Origin: Ruminococcaceae bacterium UBA1244
GTDB taxonomy: Bacteria; Bacillota; Clostridia; Oscillospirales; Acutalibacteraceae
DNA: 16,474 nucleotides
Reading direction: 5' to 3'
Assembly: GCA_002308635.1 (NCBI GenBank)
Contig: DBWG01000017.1
Coordinates: forward strand, 1-16,474
Program-made: the position numbers and the translations under genes
Shown: positions 6,182 to 12,699 of the stretch, one piece after another
Numbering within the stretch: the first letter of the stretch is position 1
How the letters are laid out: each line of letters starts with the position of its first letter
Notes under the pieces: model-generated
What the model saw: only the letters and a program-made list of their open reading frames with translations
What the model was told of the DNA's origin: nothing
Database searches by the model: none

Positions 6182-6562
6182 ATGATAATGGGCAGAACAT
6201 CAAACAAAGATGCCAGAAGTTCTTTTGAGGATTCCTTCAAAAGGGCTACCAGCCCCATGATGACGCTTTTACTTCTTAATGAGCGTCCGATGTATGTATA
6301 CAGTCTTTCGCAGGAACTGGAAAAAAGAAGCAACAGCAACTACAAAATGAATTTTCTTTATCCCGTTCTTTATCGTCTCCAGGAGCAAGGCTATGTGACC
6401 GAATATTCGCAGGAGATCACAGAAAGCCACAGAACAAGGAACTACTATGCGATCACTGAAGAGGGAAAGGAATATCTGAGATTTATGCTCAGCAAATACC
6501 GTGAGCTTCTCGAAGCAGTGGACACTGTTATAGAAAACGGTCTCCCCGCAGAAAATCTCTGA
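6182..6562 (+). CDS. PadR-family transcriptional regulator
   Basis: The protein is 126 residues from this start. The winged-helix pattern of PadR regulators is clear: a first helix with MMTLLLLNERPMYVYSLSQ, a recognition region with the family hallmark NFLYPVLYRLQEQGYV, then the wing with a charged stretch and NYYAITEEGKEYL, and a C-terminal helix for dimerisation. PadR proteins usually repress nearby genes, often transporters or envelope genes, in response to small ligands or phenolics; the target here is unknown. An ATG in frame at 6140 lacks a ribosome site and overlaps a TATAAT at 6146-6151. The ATG at 6182 has AGGA at 6173-6176 and is the likely start; the ATG at 6188 is possible. A strong terminator follows. 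Confidence 0.9.
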   Translation: MIMGRTSNKDARSSFEDSFKRATSPMMTLLLLNERPMYVYSLSQELEKRSNSNYKMNFLYPVLYRLQEQGYVTEYSQEITESHRTRNYYAITEEGKEYLRFMLSKYRELLEAVDTVIENGLPAENL

Positions 6563-6568
6563 AACAGC

Positions 6569-6611
6569 ATCAGCCCTGACCGGAAATTTTGCCGGTCAGG
6601 GCTGATTTTTT
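6569..6611 (+). terminator. Strong Rho-independent terminator after the PadR gene
   Basis: A perfect 15-bp stem (6569-6583 with 6592-6606) and an eight-base loop are followed by a run of T (6606-6611). It sits between convergent genes, seven bases after the PadR stop and just beyond the PBP stop at 6618. The minus-strand exit has a poorer T tract, so it may serve both genes unequally. Confidence 0.93.
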
Positions 6612-6617
6612 CGTTTC

Positions 6618-8033
6618 TTATTGGAATTTGTATATCTCGGCAGCCTTGTAGAGAACATGGCTCGCTGCAGGGATGGCAACCGCCTGTGCGCTGTTGCCGT
6701 ATTCTATTATTACCGCAAACGCAAGCGGACATTCCGCATCCTTGCAGAAGCCGGTCAGCCATGCGTGAGCCGTTCCGTCATCACTGACCTCTGCTGTGCC
6801 GGTCTTTGCACATACGTCAAGATAACTGCACAGATAGTCCTTTCCATAGCTGACCGCCGCAGTATAGTCCATCATCTCATAGAGCTTGTCGGCTGTTTCC
6901 CTGTTCATCATCGGCGAGGCAAGTGTGGTCTTGTTTTTTGCAGCACCGTCAACGCTCTCGATATAATACGGCATTACCGGAGTACCGCCGTTTGCTATCG
7001 CCGCACTTCTCATTGCCATATTGACGGGAGTTTCAAGAATGGTGTGCTGTCCCACTCCCGACCATGCAAGCTCATAGTCCGATGCGTCAGTTACGTCATA
7101 CACGCTGTCTGCGCTGATGACACCGTCAAATTCAACGTTGCTGTTGAAACCCATCTTTTCGGCATAAGCGGTCATTCTTTCCTTTCCGAGAGCCTTTGCA
7201 CACTTTGCAAAATATATGTTGCACGAATTTGCAAGAGCCTCTTTCATCGTCTGCTTTCCATGAGCCTTTTTTCCAAAGCAGGAGACCGTCTTTTCGCCGT
7301 CTATCTCTTCTGTTCCCTGACAGTCAAAAACGCTTTTTTCAATGCCGGATATCTCGTTCAGTGAAGCGTTTGCCGTCACAAGCTTGAATGTCGAACCGGG
7401 CGGATATGCAGACGAAACTGCACGGTTGATGTATGCGCCGCTGTAGTCAGGATTTGTCTCTATGTCCTCCGGCACGTTCATGGGATCGTAAGACGGTGTA
7501 CTCACCATACAGACTATCTCTCCGGTCTGGTAGTTGTAGAAGAACATTGCGCCTCTGTTTACTCCCAAAGCCTCAAGAGCCGCCTTCTGGAGACGGCTGT
7601 CTATCGTCAGGGTGTAGTCCACTCCATAAGAAGTGATATCCTCCTTATTTTTGAGCGCCTCCGGAAGTCCTGTGCCGAAAATAAAGCTGCCGTTAAATTC
7701 ATATTTCGTCATCTGTGAACGCCAGACCGTCTGGAGAGCTGTGCCGATATTTACGGAATCGTCACCGACAACATGAAGGCAGGCTCTGCGAACGTCTTCA
7801 TCTTCATTATAGATACGCTTGCCGCCCACAGACTGAGCAAGAACCACGCCGTTTCTGTCGATGACCTTTCCGGCATAGTCAAGGCTTCCGCTTTCGGGAA
7901 CAAATGTACTCATAGGCTCAGCCACCCATTCCGCAGCATGGAACACAAGATTTACAGTGTGATATGCAAGTCCGGCAAAAAATGCCATTGTCAATATGAA
8001 GATCAGAAATGATCTTGAACCTATCTTTCTCAA
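6618..8033 (-). CDS. Class B penicillin-binding protein (transpeptidase), partner of the SEDS protein
   Basis: The 471-residue bitopic protein crosslinks peptidoglycan peptides outside the membrane. A single N-terminal membrane helix spans about 8-30. A short non-catalytic region leads to the transpeptidase domain, where Ser214-Thr-Phe-Lys217, Ser270-Cys-Asn272 and Lys410-Thr-Gly412 form the active site. The protein is short and lacks a large pedestal domain, resembling the PbpA type found beside rodA in Actinobacteria more than the larger MrdA-type PBP2. The start codon is TTG (8031-8033), well supported by AGAGGTG at 8041-8047, seven bases upstream. It lies 45 bases downstream of the FHA-SEDS gene on the same strand, so the pair forms a glycosyltransferase plus transpeptidase unit. 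Confidence 0.93.
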   Translation of the reverse strand: MRKIGSRSFLIFILTMAFFAGLAYHTVNLVFHAAEWVAEPMSTFVPESGSLDYAGKVIDRNGVVLAQSVGGKRIYNEDEDVRRACLHVVGDDSVNIGTALQTVWRSQMTKYEFNGSFIFGTGLPEALKNKEDITSYGVDYTLTIDSRLQKAALEALGVNRGAMFFYNYQTGEIVCMVSTPSYDPMNVPEDIETNPDYSGAYINRAVSSAYPPGSTFKLVTANASLNEISGIEKSVFDCQGTEEIDGEKTVSCFGKKAHGKQTMKEALANSCNIYFAKCAKALGKERMTAYAEKMGFNSNVEFDGVISADSVYDVTDASDYELAWSGVGQHTILETPVNMAMRSAAIANGGTPVMPYYIESVDGAAKNKTTLASPMMNRETADKLYEMMDYTAAVSYGKDYLCSYLDVCAKTGTAEVSDDGTAHAWLTGFCKDAECPLAFAVIIEYGNSAQAVAIPAASHVLYKAAEIYKFQ

Positions 8034-8078
8034 TCCGTTTCACCTCTTTTTATGCTCCTGTTGAATATACGTAACATT

Positions 8079-9752
8079 TCAGAAGCTTCCCTTTATACTG
8101 CCCTTTTGTGAGTATGTCCTCTCGTCTGCGGCTTTTATAAATGATAAAAGTCCCCAGCAGGCGATCATGCTTGTTCCTCCGTAGCTTACAAAAGGAAGTG
8201 TAACGCCCGTCAGCGGAAGTATATCAACAACACCGAAAATATTCAGCGCCGCCTGAAATACGAGCATTCCTCCCGTTGTACACGCCGCTATCGAATAGAA
8301 CGCCGAGCGGCTGGTGGTCGTGACGGCTTTTGAATAGATCATAAATCCGCCGATAACAACTCCGAGCAGAAGTGCGGCTATCAGACCGATCTCCTCGCTG
8401 GCAAGACCAAAAACAAGATCGCTTTCGGATGCAAAAACATACTGAAGATCACCCTTTGAAAGTCCGAGCCCGAAAAGTCCGCCCGCAGCGCTGCTTATAA
8501 AGGTCTTTACCTGCTGATAGCCTGCCGTATCAGCATACTGCCAGACGTGTCCCCATGCCTGGAACCTTTCGGCAATATACGGTTTTACCGTCAGTATCAG
8601 CATTACGCCTATTATAGCGGCTGCAACTGCAAGTATTATCGTTTTAAAATCGCCCGAACGCATAAACGAGATTATAAGGAACGTTACAAAGAATATCAGG
8701 GCTGTTCCAAAATCGCTCATAAGGAAGAATATCCCGACACACGCTCCCGTAAAAAGAATGAACCCGAAAAGGTTTTTCTTTGTCTGTAACTGGTCAAGCG
8801 TCGATGCGCCGACAAATATGAGTGCTATCTTTGCAAACTCTGAGGGCTGTACAGAAACAGGTCCAAGGAATATCCAGTTTTTTGCGCCGTTTACTGTCCT
8901 TCCCAGAACAAGAGTTGCAAGCAGCATACCAATGGCGGAAATGTATATTATTATCCTCCACTTCATTACCCTGTCAGGGACCTCCACGAACCAGATCATA
9001 AAGCAGAAAAACACTATGCCGATCACGAGAGATATGAGCTGTGTATATGCCTGTTTCGGGTCGTGTACGGCACAAAGAACTACCCCCACTCCCGACAGCA
9101 GCATCGCAAGTGATTCAAGCTCAAAGTTCCTTCTCTGGAACAGCTTGACGGAAAGACCATAAAACACCCACATTATTGCGCAGAATATTGCCGCATGAGG
9201 AACAGCCGCAAAACTGCCTGTATTTAAAAGCCCCTCAAGGGACAAAATACCGATAAGTACAGTTATCAGCGTAAGAAGTATGCCGCATGGAACAGTTTTG
9301 CGCACCTTGGCAGGCTTTATTTTTTTTCTTACCGACGCTTCTGTCGGGTCGTCCGCCCTGTGAAGAGTCAGGACGGTCGTACCGAGTGTTATCTTATCGC
9401 CGACATAGACCTGAACTCTGCCGGATGTTTTCTGATCGTTGACATAAACGCCCGCCTTTGAACCGGTATCCGTAATGAACCAGCCTGCCTCACGCCGCAG
9501 AAGGACCGCATGGTCTCTCGAAACTGTCGGGTCTGCGATCTTTATGTCCGAACCGCGGCTGCGGCCGAGAGAATTTTCCCAGTACAGAACGGGATATCTT
9601 ACCTTTTTTCTTTCATCGTCAAGGGCGATCAGTGCATGCTTGTCCCTTTGTCCCAGACGAAGCGACAAAAATGCGAGACATATTATAATGGTCATAAGCA
9701 CAGGAACGGCTATTCTCAATGCAAAAACTATCAGTTCAACAGTTTCATTCAT
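8079..9752 (-). CDS. FHA domain-SEDS fusion (FtsW/RodA/SpoVE-type peptidoglycan glycosyltransferase)
   Basis: The protein is 557 residues from the ATG at 9752. An N-terminal membrane helix (about 5-30) is followed by a cytoplasmic FHA domain (about 55-133), which binds phosphothreonine: GRSRGSDI at 63-70, Ser78-Arg-Asp-His81 and Asn105 are the expected contacts. The rest is a polytopic SEDS protein that polymerises lipid II into glycan strands. SEDS signatures include QPSEFAK (302-308), the catalytic Asp347 in the SDFGTA motif, and PFVSYGGT near 520-527. A GTG at 9761 is in frame but lies inside the ribosome site AGAGGTG (9759-9765), so the ATG at 9752 is preferred. The FHA fusion implies control by Ser/Thr kinase phosphorylation, a parallel to the separate fhaB-rodA-pbpA genes of Actinobacteria. 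It is first in an operon with the PBP. Confidence 0.94.
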   Translation of the reverse strand: MNETVELIVFALRIAVPVLMTIIICLAFLSLRLGQRDKHALIALDDERKKVRYPVLYWENSLGRSRGSDIKIADPTVSRDHAVLLRREAGWFITDTGSKAGVYVNDQKTSGRVQVYVGDKITLGTTVLTLHRADDPTEASVRKKIKPAKVRKTVPCGILLTLITVLIGILSLEGLLNTGSFAAVPHAAIFCAIMWVFYGLSVKLFQRRNFELESLAMLLSGVGVVLCAVHDPKQAYTQLISLVIGIVFFCFMIWFVEVPDRVMKWRIIIYISAIGMLLATLVLGRTVNGAKNWIFLGPVSVQPSEFAKIALIFVGASTLDQLQTKKNLFGFILFTGACVGIFFLMSDFGTALIFFVTFLIISFMRSGDFKTIILAVAAAIIGVMLILTVKPYIAERFQAWGHVWQYADTAGYQQVKTFISSAAGGLFGLGLSKGDLQYVFASESDLVFGLASEEIGLIAALLLGVVIGGFMIYSKAVTTTSRSAFYSIAACTTGGMLVFQAALNIFGVVDILPLTGVTLPFVSYGGTSMIACWGLLSFIKAADERTYSQKGSIKGSF

Positions 9753-9794
9753 TCCGATCACCTCTCTTTGAAAATATTGTCCGTTTTTCCGGCA

Positions 9795-9819
9795 GCAGGC
9801 ACTATAATATTATACCTGC
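9795..9819 (-). promoter_or_regulatory. Dyad overlapping a -10 box upstream of the FHA-SEDS gene
   Basis: GCAGG (9795-9799) and CCTGC (9815-9819) flank an AT-rich palindromic core containing TATAAT on the minus strand (9809-9814). No good -35 box lies 16-18 bases upstream. The dyad may be an operator over a weak or activator-dependent promoter; that role is inferred. Confidence 0.35.
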
Positions 9820-9860
9820 CCCGTATATATGATCCTCCCTGATAAAAAAGGTTACAATAA

Positions 9861-10664
9861 TTATGACACTTTTATCTCGGGGATATTCCTCGAATGTAAG
9901 AACCTCACAACGGTCTCAGGATGCTCACGGCAGAGCCTGCGGATGTTCATTAATGTGATGAGATATTCATCGGGATCCTCCTGACGGGACAGCAGCTTTT
10001 TTGACGGAACAAGCTCCTCATCTATAACTCTTTCATCAGGAGCCGCATCTGCTGCATAAAAAAAGCTGTGTTCTGTAAAATACAGACCTATCATTTCACG
10101 CTTGTGTCCGCAGAGATCCACTCCGAGAACAGACCCGTCGCCAAAAATATCATATACCCACTTGAAATAATCGCTGAGAAAGGTCTTTCCGCTGAATATC
10201 CCTGCCGCTCTTACAGGAACACTGACTTCAGGCATCGTGCTTTTCATCATTTCATTGTCAACATTCCTGACCTTCAGCAGCCACAGCACCTTGGCACCTG
10301 AAATTATCTCATATTTCGGAAGCAGCGGAAGTCCGCCGCAGCATTCAGGACTGTTGTGAGTGAGCAGAACTTTTTTTATCAGACGGGGATCAATGTTTTC
10401 CTTGTCGAGCCTTTCGATGATCGCACTGTCCCTGTCAAAACGCAGGGCATGGTTCTTTTTGTACATGAGATATTGTCTCAGGTCCTCCTTCAGCAGTTCA
10501 CTGCATCCGGTGTTTATCAGCACCGTTCCGAAATTGCGGTGTTCCGCCATAAGCACGTTTATCGGAAGCTTTTGTTTTCCTTCTTTTGAATTTATGAACA
10601 GCTCTGAATAGTTAAAAACTTCTGTCCCACATTCAAAGCTCCTGAGAGATAATATCTTGTTCAT
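9861..10664 (-). CDS. Metallo-beta-lactamase-fold protein with degenerate metal site
   Basis: The 267-residue protein has the layout of MBL-fold hydrolases such as the lactonase-like group. There is a strand with GTVLINTG (46-53), the core strand KVLLTH followed by the metal loop (98-108), VDLCGHK (182-188), ADAAP (205-209) and a late His257. The metal-binding HxHxDH motif reads His103-Asn-Ser-Pro-Glu-Cys108, so two or three usual ligands are replaced, although the following Gly-Gly is kept. His187 and Asp206 remain plausible ligands. It may be a pseudoenzyme, a binding protein, or use a single or different metal. There is no signal peptide. The start has GGAG at 10672-10675. It is monocistronic with its own promoter. 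The fold call is fairly safe; the function is not known. Confidence 0.75.
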   Translation of the reverse strand: MNKILSLRSFECGTEVFNYSELFINSKEGKQKLPINVLMAEHRNFGTVLINTGCSELLKEDLRQYLMYKKNHALRFDRDSAIIERLDKENIDPRLIKKVLLTHNSPECCGGLPLLPKYEIISGAKVLWLLKVRNVDNEMMKSTMPEVSVPVRAAGIFSGKTFLSDYFKWVYDIFGDGSVLGVDLCGHKREMIGLYFTEHSFFYAADAAPDERVIDEELVPSKKLLSRQEDPDEYLITLMNIRRLCREHPETVVRFLHSRNIPEIKVS

Positions 10665-10719
10665 TTTGTTTTCTCCGTTCCGTCTGCGGTTTTATGGGGT
10701 ATATGCGATCTTATCCTAT

Positions 10720-10748
10720 ATTTTATATAATCGGCTCCCAATCGTCAA
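10720..10748 (-). promoter_or_regulatory. Promoter of the MBL-fold gene
   Basis: TTGACG (10743-10748) and TAAAAT (10720-10725) on the minus strand are 17 bases apart. The leader is about 50 bases. Confidence 0.65.
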
Positions 10749-10884
10749 TAGCAGCCCGAAAAATCGCTTATTTTATCCAAAAATCATCGGAAAAACCTTA
10801 TTTTTTGCGAAAAAAAATAATAAAAACAAGATTTTTCAAAAAAACTATTGTTAAAAAAACTTTTTTTTGGTATGATTATCTTTG

Positions 10885-10890
10885 TATAAT
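10885..10890 (+). promoter_or_regulatory. -10 box of the PrsA-like foldase gene
   Basis: TATAAT lies about 30 bases before the chosen ATG. The expected -35 region is a T run (10861-10868) rather than TTGACA. The region upstream (10790-10870) is very A/T-rich with A and T tracts, which could act as an UP element. Confidence 0.45.
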
Positions 10891-10920
10891 TGTAACCAAT
10901 GATTTATGGAGATGATTTTT

Positions 10921-12633
10921 ATGTCAGCAAACAGATCAATAAAAAAGAAGATCACAGCTTCCCTTATTGCAGCTGCGCTTGCACTCACTCTCACAACATC
11001 AGGCTGCGGCATCTTCAATAAGGATAAAGACGAAAACAACACCGCACTTACTTCAAAATCAGAGTCTGTCGAGATAGTCAAAAACCAGGCTCTTGCAAGC
11101 TCTGAAAATTATTCAATAAGCCTTCCCATGGGCTCATATCTTTTCAACAGCTATTACCAGAACTACAGACAGTATGCTGTATATCAGGGACTGGATGTCA
11201 CAAAAAGCCTCAAGGAACAAAAATACAGCGACACCATGACATGGTTCGACTATTTTATGGCGATGACAAAGCAGTACCTCCAGCAGATTCTCGTTCTTTG
11301 TGAGGCTGCAAATGAAGAAAATATCGTGCTTGAACAAAGCGACCTTGACAACGTTGATGTAACTATGAAATCCCTCCGTGAAGCTGCTGAAAATGCAGGC
11401 GTAAAAATTGACGAATATATCGTCACAAATTTCGGCGGCAATATCACAGAACAGGGACTGAGAGATTATCTTGAACTCACCGCCCTCGCTCAGAAGTATT
11501 ATACAAAACTCAGCAACAGCTTCACCTATACCGATGAGGATCTCGAAAAGTATTACAACGAAAATCCTACATCATATCAGTATGCTGATTTTCTTCACTT
11601 CACATTTATCTACAAAAGCGATCAGGAACAGTCTGACGGCAGCGACCCTGAGCTTGAAAAACGCATCGCAGAAGCCAAGGCTTCCGCAGAGGAACTCGTA
11701 AAAGTAAAAACTCAGGAGGAATATATCGCCTGGATAACCAAGTATCTTACCGAGCATCCCGATCTCGTAAGCGGCACGTCCGAAACACCGCTTTCCGGTG
11801 ATGATCTGACAGCCGCTGTCAGCAGTGCAACAGAATCGGCACTCTATAAGAAATATGCCTATGAAGTAACATCAGCCGCCGGAAAATGGGTGTTCGACCT
11901 TTCAAGAAAGGCATTCGACACAACTATAGTTGAAAATGAAGGCTCATATACTGTTTTCATGCTGATAAAACCCGCATACCGTGACGAGACAGTTTCCAAA
12001 AATGTAAGGCACATCCTCTTCTCGGCAGAAAAATACGGCGGCAAAGATGAGTCTGCTCTCTCTGAGGCAACAAAAGTATACAAAACATGGAGAGAGGGCG
12101 AAAAGACCGAGGATTCATTTGCTGCACTCGTCCAGGAATATACCGCCGACAGCGGCTCAAAATATAAGGGCGGACTCTATGAGGATGTTCAGGAAGGCGA
12201 TATGGTAACGGAATTCAACGACTGGGTATTTGACTCTGCACGTAAGCCCGGAGATACCGGTATCGTAAAGACCAATTATGGCTATCACCTCATGTACTTT
12301 GTCGGTGACGGCGATCCCGCATGGAAGATCTCTGCGGAATCGGTACTGCGCAAGACCGATCTTGACAATGCCCTGAATGAGCTTATTAAAAAATACGAGG
12401 TCGATATAGACGAAGATGCAGCTGCAACTATCGAAGAGACAGAATACGTCAGCGAAACCTCTAATATCGTCTCCGAAGAAAGCAGTGCTGCCGAAACAAG
12501 TGCTGCTGAATCAGCTGCCGAGGAAACAAGCTCAGCCGACACAAGTACAGCTGATACGAGTACAACCGATACAAGCGCTTCAGATGCCTCTGACGTATCC
12601 GCTGTCTCTCAGACACAGGAATCCAAATCTTGA
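10921..12633 (+). CDS. PrsA-like foldase lipoprotein with PpiC (parvulin) domain
   Basis: The protein is 570 residues from this ATG. An N-terminal signal with a Thr-Ser-Gly-Cys29 lipobox tethers it to the outer face of the membrane. A large alpha-helical chaperone region (about 60-350) is followed by a parvulin-type peptidyl-prolyl isomerase domain at about 360-465. That domain is shown by VRHILF, the Asp-Ser-Gly-rich loop with KYKGGLYEDV, and the final strand NYGYHLMYF. Residues from about 501 to the end form a low-complexity Ser/Thr/Ala/Glu/Asp tail. PrsA-type foldases help secreted proteins and PBPs fold, which suits the neighbouring cell-wall genes. An in-frame ATG at 10906 overlaps the ribosome site (GGAG, 10908-10911), so the ATG at 10921 is preferred. 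Confidence 0.92.
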   Translation: MSANRSIKKKITASLIAAALALTLTTSGCGIFNKDKDENNTALTSKSESVEIVKNQALASSENYSISLPMGSYLFNSYYQNYRQYAVYQGLDVTKSLKEQKYSDTMTWFDYFMAMTKQYLQQILVLCEAANEENIVLEQSDLDNVDVTMKSLREAAENAGVKIDEYIVTNFGGNITEQGLRDYLELTALAQKYYTKLSNSFTYTDEDLEKYYNENPTSYQYADFLHFTFIYKSDQEQSDGSDPELEKRIAEAKASAEELVKVKTQEEYIAWITKYLTEHPDLVSGTSETPLSGDDLTAAVSSATESALYKKYAYEVTSAAGKWVFDLSRKAFDTTIVENEGSYTVFMLIKPAYRDETVSKNVRHILFSAEKYGGKDESALSEATKVYKTWREGEKTEDSFAALVQEYTADSGSKYKGGLYEDVQEGDMVTEFNDWVFDSARKPGDTGIVKTNYGYHLMYFVGDGDPAWKISAESVLRKTDLDNALNELIKKYEVDIDEDAAATIEETEYVSETSNIVSEESSAAETSAAESAAEETSSADTSTADTSTTDTSASDASDVSAVSQTQESKS

Positions 12634-12642
12634 TGAACTCTC

Positions 12643-12671
12643 TACGGACACGGAAAGAAACCGTGTCCGTA
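12643..12671 (+). promoter_or_regulatory. Strong dyad between the foldase and copper ATPase genes
   Basis: TACGGACACGG and CCGTGTCCGTA form a perfect 11-bp stem around AAAGAAA. It starts nine bases after the foldase stop. It lacks a T tract, and a TATAAT (12675-12680) follows directly, about 20 bases before the next ATG. It could be a weak or attenuating terminator, or an operator over a copper-responsive promoter. No -35 box is evident, so I leave both open. Confidence 0.55.
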
Positions 12672-12699
12672 AATTATAATCTGAACAATGAGGTAACAG

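Noticed and set aside
6621..7364. 247-codon open frame on the plus strand
   Set aside because: It is antisense to the PBP gene, whose motifs are intact, and has cysteine- and arginine-rich composition typical of shadow frames.
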